From Thermohalobaculum sp964576075 (lineage in GTDB: Bacteria; Pseudomonadota; Alphaproteobacteria; Rhodobacterales; Rhodobacteraceae), in the NCBI GenBank assembly GCA_964576075.1, contig CAZNTX010000086.1, forward strand, positions 1-16,213: 16,213 nt of DNA, given 5' to 3'. The notes under the pieces were generated by a model, which was not told where the DNA came from, ran no database searches, and saw only the letters and a list, made by a program, of their open reading frames with translations. The position numbers and the translations under genes were made by a program. This document shows positions 1 to 6,643 of this stretch, piece by piece. The stretch's first letter is position 1, and every line of letters starts with the position of its first letter.

Positions 1-147
1 CCCTAAGGCGCCGATATGCAACAGTCCGTCCGTCGTCAGACGACCCAAACCGCCCGCATATCCCTTCGTCGTTTTCATTTTTCAAAGAGCATGGCCACCT
101 CGGCGGCCCCCGGCGCGGTCGCTTCGTCAGCGCCCCGTCGCCGGTGA
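1..147 (-). ncRNA. rRNA operon leader (5' external spacer upstream of a 16S rRNA gene lying left of the window)
   Basis: Read on the minus strand, this stretch has the layout of an alphaproteobacterial pre-16S leader. A boxA antitermination motif TGCTCTTTGA lies at 91-82. After it come AAAATGAAAACGACGAAGG and a hairpin whose arms are GATATGC (62-56) and GCATATC (19-13), with a smaller inverted repeat GTCGTC-A-GACGAC at 32-44 inside its loop. The piece GATATGCGGGCGGTTTGG followed by TGCATATCGGC matches my memory of Rhodobacterales 16S leaders. BoxA is known to load the Nus antitermination complex, and leader hairpins take part in pre-rRNA processing. The mature 16S is not in the window, so its presence to the left is inferred. 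The right boundary is the start site estimated about 7 nt past the -10 element. There is a 43-codon plus-strand reading frame at 16-147, but I see no reason to call it a gene. Confidence 0.7.
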
Positions 148-153
148 GCGCGG

Positions 154-182
154 TGTATATGGAGATTCGCCGGACCCCGCAA
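154..182 (-). promoter_or_regulatory. Probable rRNA operon promoter (-35 TTGCGG, 17-nt spacer, -10 TATACA)
   Basis: On the minus strand a -35 element TTGCGG (182-177) is followed by a 17-nt spacer and a -10 element TATACA (159-154). It sits about 62 nt upstream of the boxA motif, the order expected for an rrn promoter and leader. An A-rich stretch, GCGAAAAAGGGG, lies directly upstream of the -35 and could help polymerase binding. The -35 keeps the strongly preferred TTG but is otherwise off consensus, which is common in high-GC alphaproteobacteria. The upstream glycosyltransferase gene, on the same strand, ends only 57 nt before the -35. Confidence 0.65.
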
Positions 183-239
183 CCCCTTTTTCGCAGGCAT
201 CGCGAGAATTCTCCTCGCCCCGCGCGAAAACGGACAACC

Positions 240-1088
240 TCATGATTTCCCGAGGAAAAACGGAGCCTCTGCGCCGGAGAGGGCCCGCAGGAAGCCGCGG
301 ATGCGTCCGATCTGGCGGCGAAGCCGCTGCCCGCGCCCGGCCACCGCATAGACCGGGACCTTCGCGATCATCCCGACCAGACACACGCCCCGAGACCCGC
401 GCCCGTGCTTCTGCATCAGATAGGCCCGGCTCCAGCCGAAGGAGACGTCCTTGATGCGGCTCGCCCGCGGATCGCCCCCAGAGGAGCGGTCTCCCAGATG
501 CAACACGCGGGCCTCGGGCACGAAGATGATCGGGCGGCGCGCGGCCCGGTAGCGCAGGGCCAGATCGTCGTCCTCGAAATAAAGAAAGATCGCCGGGTCG
601 AAGCCGCCGAAGGCGAGGAAGGGCGCGACGCGGATCAGCATCGCGGCCCCGGAGATCATAGGGATGCAGGCCAGCCCCTCCGGCACCTCGCGCCGGGCGC
701 GGCGGCGCTCGAGGCTCGACTCGTGGCGGAAGAACACCGCGCCGCGCTCGTCGAGCAGCTTCGGCACGAAGAGGTCGCACTCCGGGAAGGCGCGGGCGGC
801 GGCGAGCAGCGCCTCGATCGCCGCGCCGTCGACCGCCACGTCGGGGTTCACCACCAGGGCGAGATCGGTGCGGACCTCGCGCAAGCCCGCCATCACGCCG
901 CGGCCGAAGCCCTCGTTGGCCGGCAGTCGGCGCAGCTCGTAGCCGAGGCCGCGGGCGATCTCCGCGGTGTCGTCGGCGCTCGCATTGTCGACGAGGAGGG
1001 TGGGGAGCGCGGCGCTCTGCTCCGCCTGCCAGCGCAGCACCTCGCCCGAATTGTAGGCGACGACGACGCGGGTGAGCTCCTCCGTCAT
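240..1088 (-). CDS. Family 2 glycosyltransferase (rhamnosyltransferase-like)
   Basis: A 282-residue GT-A fold glycosyltransferase, expected to transfer a sugar from a nucleotide-sugar donor to a surface glycan at the cytoplasmic face of the inner membrane. Visible landmarks are the N-terminal strand RVVVAYNSGEV (7-17), VDNASADDT (33-41), NEGFGRG (58-64), the NPDV motif standing in for the metal-binding DxD (81-84), the acceptor-region strand ISGAAMLIR (145-153) and FLYFEDDDLALR (168-179) with the acidic catalytic cluster. This set is typical of WbbL-like rhamnosyltransferases, but the donor and acceptor cannot be read from sequence. The chosen ATG overlaps the stop of the upstream methyltransferase (ATGA), which implies translational coupling. 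A longer in-frame reading to 1196 adds only low-complexity residues inside the methyltransferase gene. The basic C-terminus (residues 226-268) may touch the membrane. Confidence 0.85.
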   Translation of the reverse strand: MTEELTRVVVAYNSGEVLRWQAEQSAALPTLLVDNASADDTAEIARGLGYELRRLPANEGFGRGVMAGLREVRTDLALVVNPDVAVDGAAIEALLAAARAFPECDLFVPKLLDERGAVFFRHESSLERRRARREVPEGLACIPMISGAAMLIRVAPFLAFGGFDPAIFLYFEDDDLALRYRAARRPIIFVPEARVLHLGDRSSGGDPRASRIKDVSFGWSRAYLMQKHGRGSRGVCLVGMIAKVPVYAVAGRGQRLRRQIGRIRGFLRALSGAEAPFFLGKS

Positions 1089-1756
1089 GCCGCCGCCCGC
1101 CCGGCGGCTGCGCCCCCGCCCGGCGCCTCGGCGACGACCAGGATCTGCTTGGCGATCAGCCCCTCGAGCCGCCCGGCCGAGAGCGCGATCAGCCACCGGC
1201 GCAGATCGCCCGGGCCGTAGCGCGTCGCGCTGCCGGCATGGACGAGGCCGAGCCCGCCCGCGCAGGCGAGCTCCACCGCCGTGTCGCGGGTGAAGAAGCG
1301 CAGATGCGTCCGGTCGAGAAGCCCGGCCTCGGTGTAGCGGAAGTCCCCGCGGGCGAGGAGGCGCCAGACGAACTTCCAGTTGCGGATATTGGGCACGGAG
1401 AGGAGAAGCCGCCCGCCCGGCGCGAGGAGCGGGCTCACCCGGCGCACCACCTCCCAGGGCCAGGCCAGATGCTCCAGAACGTCGAGGCAGAGCACGAGGT
1501 CGAGCGAGGCGGGGGGGATCTCGGCCTCGAGCGCGAGGCCCGCGAGATCGCTCCGCCAGAGCCGGTCGAAGGCGGGGGCGGCGCGCTCGGCGGCGGCGGG
1601 GTCGAGCTCGACGCCCCCGGCCCAGGCGATCTCGCGCCCCTCGCGCAGCATCCGCATCGTCGCCCCCGCGCCGCAGCCGAGATCGAGGACACGGGCGCAG
1701 CGGACGGGCAGATGGGGCAGGATCTCCGGCCTCGGATGGTCGAAATAGCCGGTCAT
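1085..1756 (-). CDS. Class I SAM-dependent methyltransferase
   Basis: A 223-residue Rossmann-type methyltransferase. Motif I VLDLGCGAGA (23-32) binds S-adenosylmethionine. The acid ending strand 2 is E50 in GGVELD, and CLDVLEHL (90-97) is the conserved post-II segment. LLSVPNIRNW (118-127) and DRTHLRFFT (148-156) are typical of methyltransferases found beside glycosyltransferases in surface-glycan loci, such as the Methyltransf_11/23 type. It overlaps the downstream glycosyltransferase by 4 bases, so the two probably modify the same glycan or lipid-linked substrate (inference). The start is uncertain. ATG at 1756 gives a compact family-like N-terminus (MTGYFDHPRPEI). ATG at 1855 adds 33 Pro/Ser/Asp-rich residues. 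Neither has a convincing Shine-Dalgarno sequence. The last 12 residues are Ala/Gly-rich and likely disordered. Confidence 0.85.
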   Translation of the reverse strand: MTGYFDHPRPEILPHLPVRCARVLDLGCGAGATMRMLREGREIAWAGGVELDPAAAERAAPAFDRLWRSDLAGLALEAEIPPASLDLVLCLDVLEHLAWPWEVVRRVSPLLAPGGRLLLSVPNIRNWKFVWRLLARGDFRYTEAGLLDRTHLRFFTRDTAVELACAGGLGLVHAGSATRYGPGDLRRWLIALSAGRLEGLIAKQILVVAEAPGGGAAAGRAAA

Positions 1757-1934
1757 CTCGGGCGCGCCCGGCCCGCCGGACGGGGCCCCGCCGTCCCGCA
1801 CGAAGCTCCGGCGCTCAGACGAGGTGGGAGGGTCCGGCTCGGCATCGCGGTCCATCCGGGAGGGATCGGCATCATCGGCGGCGCGCACTATCGCACCGAG
1901 GGCGCGGGGCCGCAAGCCGCTCGCGGGCGCGGGC

Positions 1935-3593
1935 TCAGCCGGGGCTGAAGCTCGGCTCGCGGCGGGCCTCCTGGGAGGGCGGCAGCGGCGCCACCTGCTC
2001 GGCGATGTCGGCCGCGAAGCCCGCGCCCGCCTCGGCATAGACGTCGAAGGCGATGTGGCAGCCCGCCTCCTCCAGCGCCTGGCAATCGTCGGAATACCGC
2101 GCCATGGCGGCGACGAAGCCCTGGAAGCCCGCGGCGCGGATCTGCTCGAGCGCATACATGTTGGCGTCGTGGTCGGGCATCGCGAGCAGCACCGCGCGGA
2201 TCGAGGCGGAGGGGCGCACGGCGCGGGCCCAGAAATCGCTGTCCGTCGCGTCGCCATGGACGATGTTCCAGCCGTCGCGCTGGAAGCGCTCGACCTTCTC
2301 GCGGTCGGTCTCCACGCCGATCAGCCCGCGCCCGAGCCGCGGCTCCAGATTGCGGTAGACCGCCGAGCCGAGCCGGCCCATGCCGAAGATCACCACCTCC
2401 GCATCTCCGATCAGCGGGCGCTGGTCGGACAGCGAGGCGAGCGGCGCCTCGAAGCGGCGCAGGAACCGGTGATGGCGGGCGTAGATCGCATGCGAGACCG
2501 CGTTGACCGGGGTGAAGAGCAGGAAGGAGATCGCGAGCGCGAGCGCCAGCACCAGCAGCCACTGCTCCCCGAGCGCCCCCTGCTCCACCGCCACGGAGCC
2601 CACGATGAGGCCGAACTCCGAATAAGTCGCGAGCCCGAGCGCGCCGAGCAGCGCCGTGCGCGCCCGGAGCTTCAGCCAGACGAAGATCGCGAAGAAGAGC
2701 GCCGCCTTGAGCGGCACGAGCGCGACGGAGACGAGCGCCGTCCCGATCACCTCCCAGGACGGGATGCCGCCGAGGCCGATATTGAGGAAGAAGCCGATCA
2801 GGAACACGTCCTTGAAGGAGAGGAGCGCGTCGGAGACCTCGGAGGCCCGCGCGCGCCCGGCCATCAGCATGCCCATGAGCAGCGCGCCGAGATCGGGCTT
2901 CAGCCCCACCGCCTTGAAGGAGGCGGCCCCGAGGACGAGCACCGTGAAGAGCCCGAAGAGCGGCAGCAGTTCGTCATGCCCGATCTTCGGCAGCAGCCGG
3001 TCGAACACCACCGGCAGCGCCAGCAGAGCGACGAGCGCGAAGGCCCAGATCGAGGGGAGCTGCCCGGTCGAGGCGGTCATGTAGATCACGGCCGCGATGT
3101 CCTGGATGATCAGGATGCCGAGCGCGATCTTGCCATGCACCGAGCCGAGCTCGCCCTTCTCCTCGAAGATCTTCACCGTGAAGACCGTGCTCGAGAAGCT
3201 GAAGGCGAAGGCGACGAGCACCGCCTCGTCGAGCGTGAGCCCCGCCAGCATGCCGATGCCGAGCGTGCCGACCCCCATCGCCAACGCGCCGATCACGAGC
3301 ACCGTCGTGCCCATATGCGCGATCGTCGCCACCAGCACCTGCTTCTCGGCGAGCATCTGCGGCTTGAGCTTGAGCCCGATGGTGAAGAGCAGCAGCAGCA
3401 CCCCGAAATCGGCGATGCGCTGGCCGGCCTCCGTCGGCTCCACCCCGACCTCGGAGAGCACGAAGCCCGCGGCGAGGAAGCCGAGCATCGGCGGCATCGA
3501 GATCACCCGCGCCAACATCCCGAAGACGAAGGCGATGGCGAGCGAGACGGAGAGCGAATCGAGCGCGAGAAAATCGTCCATGGCCGGCATCAT
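1935..3593 (-). CDS. KefB/CPA2-type monovalent cation:proton antiporter with TrkA-N domain
   Basis: A 552-residue inner-membrane exchanger. Residues ~8-370 hold the Na+/H+ exchanger domain: GFLAAGFVLSEVG (38-50), ADFGVLLLLFTIGLKL (61-76), FSFSSTVFTVK (131-141) and the ion-path motif IIQDIAAV (162-169) with the key acidic residue D165. The cytoplasmic part begins with Rossmann motif VIFGMGRLGS (401-410) and carries acidic E428/D430 at the end of strand 2, as in NAD(H)-binding TrkA-N/KTN domains. The overall layout matches KefB/KefC/YbaL proteins that exchange K+ or Na+ for protons. Whether it is glutathione-gated, and which ion it prefers, cannot be told here. Starts at 3593, 3590 or 3581 are all possible. 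The first is chosen because AGGG lies 6 nt upstream. It follows bpt by 54 nt on the same strand and may share its promoter. Confidence 0.9.
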   Translation of the reverse strand: MMPAMDDFLALDSLSVSLAIAFVFGMLARVISMPPMLGFLAAGFVLSEVGVEPTEAGQRIADFGVLLLLFTIGLKLKPQMLAEKQVLVATIAHMGTTVLVIGALAMGVGTLGIGMLAGLTLDEAVLVAFAFSFSSTVFTVKIFEEKGELGSVHGKIALGILIIQDIAAVIYMTASTGQLPSIWAFALVALLALPVVFDRLLPKIGHDELLPLFGLFTVLVLGAASFKAVGLKPDLGALLMGMLMAGRARASEVSDALLSFKDVFLIGFFLNIGLGGIPSWEVIGTALVSVALVPLKAALFFAIFVWLKLRARTALLGALGLATYSEFGLIVGSVAVEQGALGEQWLLVLALALAISFLLFTPVNAVSHAIYARHHRFLRRFEAPLASLSDQRPLIGDAEVVIFGMGRLGSAVYRNLEPRLGRGLIGVETDREKVERFQRDGWNIVHGDATDSDFWARAVRPSASIRAVLLAMPDHDANMYALEQIRAAGFQGFVAAMARYSDDCQALEEAGCHIAFDVYAEAGAGFAADIAEQVAPLPPSQEARREPSFSPG

Positions 3594-3647
3594 CCCCGGC
3601 CCTGCGCCGCAGCGAAACCCGCAAATCGCGGCGCGGAGCGGAGCGGT

Positions 3648-4436
3648 TCAGACCGCCGCGGCGCCCCGCCGGCTCGCGCGCCAGGCCTCGTAATCCTCGG
3701 CGCTCTCGAAGGCCCGCCAATTCGCCCCGTCGCACAGCTCGAAGGGGCGGTAGGCGGTCTTGTAGCTCATCTTCGGAGAGCCCGCGACCCAGTAGCCGAG
3801 ATAGACGTGCTCGAGCCCCATCTCGGCGGCGAGGCGCACATGGTCGAGGATCATGAAGGCACCGAGGCTGCGGCGCGGCTCCTCAGGCTCGAAGAAGGAA
3901 TAGACCATCGACAGCCCGTCGCCGAGGATGTCCGACAGGCAGGCCGCCACCAGCCGGCGCTCCCCGGTCTCGGGATCGGCCCGGGTGTATTCGATCACCG
4001 TCGAGTTCACCGGCGTCTCGTCCACCATGGAGGCGTAGTCGAAGGCATCCATGTCCGCCATGCCGCCATCGGCGTGGCGCCGGTCGAGATAGCGGCGGAA
4101 GAGGGCGAACTGCGATTCCGTCGCCCAGGCCTCGCAGGGCCGGCGCAGGAGATCGGCGTTCCTGACCAGGATGCGCCTCTGCGTCTTCGAGGGCTGGAAC
4201 CGCGCCACCGGGATGCGGATCGACATGCAGGCCGAGCAGCCGACGCAGGCCGGGCGATAGATCACCGATTGCGAGCGCCGGAAGCCCCGCGCCGAGAGCG
4301 CGTTGTTGACCGCCACCGCGCTCGCCCCTTGCAGAGTCGTGAACACCTTCCGCTCCTCGCGCCCCTCGAGATAGGGGCAGGGCTGGGGCGCGGTCAGGTA
4401 GAACTGGGCCTTCAGCGCGGATTCGTGGTGACTCAT
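3648..4436 (-). CDS. bpt: Leucyl/arginyl-tRNA--protein transferase of the Bpt/ATE type (aspartate/glutamate leucyltransferase)
   Basis: A 262-residue cytosolic aminoacyl-tRNA protein transferase. Bacterial Bpt transfers leucine from Leu-tRNA to proteins with N-terminal Asp or Glu, marking them for ClpS/ClpAP degradation. The N-terminal ATE_N part carries PCPYLEG (19-25), ERKVFTTLQG (28-37), FRRSQSVIYRP (52-62) and the cysteine cluster C64, C67, C70 (ACVGCSAC), which together with C20 fits the family's conserved Cys set. Next comes TQRRILVRNADL (85-96). The ATE_C part has RYLDRRHADGGM (115-126), LSMVYSFFEP (175-184), YLGYWVAGSPKMSYK (212-226) and the terminal YRPFELCDG. Length is normal for the family. 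The start at 4436 is supported by AAAGGGA 8 nt upstream. A -35/-10 pair lies just before it, so bpt probably heads its own transcript. Confidence 0.95.
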   Translation of the reverse strand: MSHHESALKAQFYLTAPQPCPYLEGREERKVFTTLQGASAVAVNNALSARGFRRSQSVIYRPACVGCSACMSIRIPVARFQPSKTQRRILVRNADLLRRPCEAWATESQFALFRRYLDRRHADGGMADMDAFDYASMVDETPVNSTVIEYTRADPETGERRLVAACLSDILGDGLSMVYSFFEPEEPRRSLGAFMILDHVRLAAEMGLEHVYLGYWVAGSPKMSYKTAYRPFELCDGANWRAFESAEDYEAWRASRRGAAAV

Positions 4437-4461
4437 GCAGGCATCCCTTTCGCTGAGCGAT

Positions 4462-4490
4462 ACGATAGGAAAAGCGGGCCTGCTTGTCAC
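4462..4490 (-). promoter_or_regulatory. Sigma70-like promoter for bpt
   Basis: On the minus strand GTGACA (4490-4485) and TATCGT (4467-4462) are separated by exactly 17 nt, matching the -35 consensus at 5 of 6 and the -10 consensus at 4 of 6 positions. The predicted start site lies about 20 nt before the bpt ATG, leaving a short leader that contains the AAAGGGA ribosome binding site. It is one of the better promoter matches in the window. It also separates bpt from the upstream hydrolase gene. Confidence 0.55.
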
Positions 4491-4500
4491 CCGCGACGAC

Positions 4501-4541
4501 GCCGCCCAGGGGCCGCCCAGGGGCCGCCCGGCGGCCGCCGG
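4501..4541. repeat. 11-bp tandem repeat followed by a 14-bp perfect palindrome
   Basis: GCCGCCCAGGG is repeated head to tail at 4501-4511 and 4512-4522, with a partial third copy (GCCGCCC) at 4523-4529. The perfect palindrome CCGGCGGCCGCCGG follows at 4528-4541. The block sits immediately after the stop codon of the alpha/beta hydrolase (minus strand, stop at 4545). The palindrome could fold as a GC hairpin and help end hydrolase transcription, but there is no T tract, so that role is inferred. The repeat may be replication slippage. Confidence 0.6.
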
Positions 4542-4544
4542 CGC

Positions 4545-5477
4545 TCAGGCGAACCGGCTGATCCGCTCCACCGCCCGGCGCAGTTCGAGCGGCGCGGCAT
4601 GGTGGGCCATGTGCCCGACGCCCGGGAGCAGCGTCAGCCTGGCCTGCCGCACCCGCTCGGCCAGCGGCTGGGCGTGATCGTCCCAGTCGATGAAGTCCGC
4701 CTGGCCGTGGATGATCTCCACCGGCACCGCCACGTCGCGATACTGCGGCTCCATGCGGCGGAGCGCGATGTTGATGTTCTGCAGATCCTCGCCGTTGGCC
4801 CTCAGCGTGCGCTCGCGCAGCGCGAGCGTCGCGCCGACATGCTCGATATAGCCGGGCGGCACCCGCTGCGGGCGGAACACGCGGGAGATGAACTCGCGGA
4901 TGCCCCCCTCGCGGGCGCGCTCGAGCAGCCGGTCGGTATAGGCCTGGATCAGCACCGCATCGAGCCCGATCGCGCGCACGAGCGTCGCCATCCCGCCATA
5001 GGGGATCGTCACGCCCGAGACCGGCACGACCCCCATCGTCTGCCGCGGAAACTCGATCGCCCAGGCCATGGCGAGCGCGCCGCCCCAGCTATGGCCGACG
5101 ACGATCGGCCGCTCCGCCCCGATCTTCTGCATCGCCGCCTGCAGGACGCGCGCCTGCACCGCCGGATCCCAGCCGTTCACGTCGGGCCGGTCGGAATAGC
5201 CGAAGCCGGGCCGATCGACCGCGATCACTCGGAACTTCTCCGCGAGCATCGGCGCGATGTCGAAGGTCCAGTCCCGCAGATTGCCGCTCGCGCCGTGCAC
5301 GAGGACGACGGGCACGCCCTCGCCCTGCTCCCAGTAATGGACCCGCAGCCCCCAGACCTCGACGAACTTGCCGACCGGGGGATACTCGGCGCGGATCCGC
5401 CCCTCGTCGAACGGGATCGGCGAGCTGCAGGCGGCGAGCGCGGCCGCCGAACCTAGAACGAAACTGCGACGTTTCAT
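4545..5477 (-). CDS. Alpha/beta hydrolase, predicted Tat-exported lipoprotein
   Basis: A 310-residue alpha/beta-fold hydrolase. Its fold marks are the oxyanion-hole HGASGN (61-66), DRPGFGYSDRP (88-98), nucleophile elbow GHSWGG with S130, the probable acid D261 in HGQADFID, and H289 in GVGHM. The N-terminus MKRRSFVLGSAAALAAC has a twin-arginine pair followed by a short hydrophobic stretch and the lipobox L-A-A-C with C17. This predicts export by Tat and lipidation at the envelope. Esterase, lipase or haloalkane-type activity cannot be separated from sequence. The ATG at 5477 is supported by GGAGG about 10 nt upstream and by the complete signal peptide. The gene stands 170 nt after metA and 108 nt before bpt, so it may be a single-gene unit. 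A TTGCCA -35-like element lies at 5538-5543 on the minus strand, but its -10 partner is poor. Confidence 0.85.
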   Translation of the reverse strand: MKRRSFVLGSAAALAACSSPIPFDEGRIRAEYPPVGKFVEVWGLRVHYWEQGEGVPVVLVHGASGNLRDWTFDIAPMLAEKFRVIAVDRPGFGYSDRPDVNGWDPAVQARVLQAAMQKIGAERPIVVGHSWGGALAMAWAIEFPRQTMGVVPVSGVTIPYGGMATLVRAIGLDAVLIQAYTDRLLERAREGGIREFISRVFRPQRVPPGYIEHVGATLALRERTLRANGEDLQNINIALRRMEPQYRDVAVPVEIIHGQADFIDWDDHAQPLAERVRQARLTLLPGVGHMAHHAAPLELRRAVERISRFA

Positions 5478-5647
5478 GGGGCGGCGCCTCCGCCGATTGC
5501 CTCCGATGCGCCTCTCAAATGGGCCGCCGCCCCCCCTTGGCAAGCGCCGGGGCCCGGACCCGCCGGATCCTCCACCGCGAAGCGGACGCACCCGCGCCGA
5601 GGAACGCGCGCAGGCGCGTGACGAGGCCCGCGAGGCCCGGCGCCCGA

Positions 5648-6565
5648 TCAGCGCCCGATCCGCTCGATGTCGTAGGGCGTCGCCTGATAGACCTCGTTGA
5701 TCCAGTTGCCGAACAGCAGATGCGCATGGCTGCGCCAGCGGTTCTCCGGCGGCCGGTCCGGATCGTCGCCGGGGTAGTAGTTGGACGGCAGCTGCATCCG
5801 CTCCCCGCGCGCCACGTCCCGCCGATACTCCTCGTCGAGCGAGGTCGTGTCGTATTCGATATGGTTGAACATGTAGAGCGCCCGGTGCGCCGGATCCTCG
5901 ACGAGGCAGGGCCCGGTCTCCGGGCTCGACACGAGCAGCCGCAGGCCCCCTCCCTCCGGCAGCTCCGCCTCGCGGATCTCCGTCCACCGGCTCACGGGGA
6001 TCGTGAAATCGTCCGAGAACCCCCGCAGATAGGGCGAGGCCGGGGCGAGGTTGCGATGGCGGAAGCAGCCGAAGGCCTTGCGCTCCAGCATGTGCTTCTC
6101 CACCCCGTGGAAATGGTGCAGCATCGCCTGCGCCCCCCAGCAGACCGCGAAGACGCTCTGCACATGGGTCTGCGTCCAGTCGAAGACCTCGCGCAGCTCC
6201 TCCCAATAGGTCACCGCCTCGAAGGGCAGATGCTCGATCGGCGCGCCGGTCACGATGAAGCCGTCGAAGCGCCGCCCGCGCACCTCCGCGAAGGGCAGGT
6301 AGAACGACTCGAGATGCTCTGGCGCCGTGTTCTTGCTCACATGCTCGGTCATCCGCACCAGCGTGAGCTCGATCTGGAGCGGCGTCGCCCCGATCAGCCG
6401 GGCGAACTGCGTCTCCGTGCGCACCTTGTTCGGCATCAGATTGAGAAGCGCGATCTGCAGCGGCCGGATGTCCTGGCGCACCGCCGCCTCTTCCGACATC
6501 ACCATCACCCCCTCGCGCGCGAGGACGTCATGGGCGGGAAGCTCGGCGGGGATCTTGATCGGCAT
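5648..6565 (-). CDS. metA: Homoserine O-acetyltransferase of the MetA (HTS) family
   Basis: A 305-residue cytosolic enzyme that acylates the hydroxyl of L-homoserine, the first committed step of methionine synthesis. The full family length is present. Conserved segments are LNLMPNKVRTETQ (41-53), FIVTGAPIEHLPFE (103-116), AVCWGAQA (140-147) with the acyl-carrying C142, FGCFRHR (165-171), and FNHIEYD (233-239) with H235 and E237 completing the catalytic set. Residue 111 is Glu. In work on this family, Glu at this position goes with acetyl-CoA use and Gly (as in E. coli MetA) with succinyl-CoA use, so acetylation is predicted. The start ATG at 6565 gives the family N-terminus MPIKIPAELPA. The gap to the upstream ATPase gene is 78 nt, and I found no SAM riboswitch signature in it. 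Confidence 0.95.
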   Translation of the reverse strand: MPIKIPAELPAHDVLAREGVMVMSEEAAVRQDIRPLQIALLNLMPNKVRTETQFARLIGATPLQIELTLVRMTEHVSKNTAPEHLESFYLPFAEVRGRRFDGFIVTGAPIEHLPFEAVTYWEELREVFDWTQTHVQSVFAVCWGAQAMLHHFHGVEKHMLERKAFGCFRHRNLAPASPYLRGFSDDFTIPVSRWTEIREAELPEGGGLRLLVSSPETGPCLVEDPAHRALYMFNHIEYDTTSLDEEYRRDVARGERMQLPSNYYPGDDPDRPPENRWRSHAHLLFGNWINEVYQATPYDIERIGR

Positions 6566-6643
6566 CGGCGGCTCTCTGCGGCTGCGGAACTCCGATCACC
6601 TAGTCGAGACCGCGGCGGAGGGGAAGCCCGCCCGCGCAGCGCT

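Noticed and set aside
16..147. A 43-codon plus-strand reading frame from an ATG at 16
   Set aside because: It has no ribosome binding site, an Arg/Ser/Ala-biased product, and lies within sequence better explained as an rRNA leader on the other strand.
1824..5456. A 1210-codon open frame on the plus strand
   Set aside because: It runs antisense to the antiporter, bpt and hydrolase genes, all of which have clear family motifs. The product is a biased Arg/His/Glu string with no domains, as expected opposite high-GC genes.
6566..6643. Possible SAM-II riboswitch upstream of metA, common in alphaproteobacteria
   Set aside because: The conserved blocks (such as GCTAAAAAG) are absent from the 78-nt gap on the minus strand.
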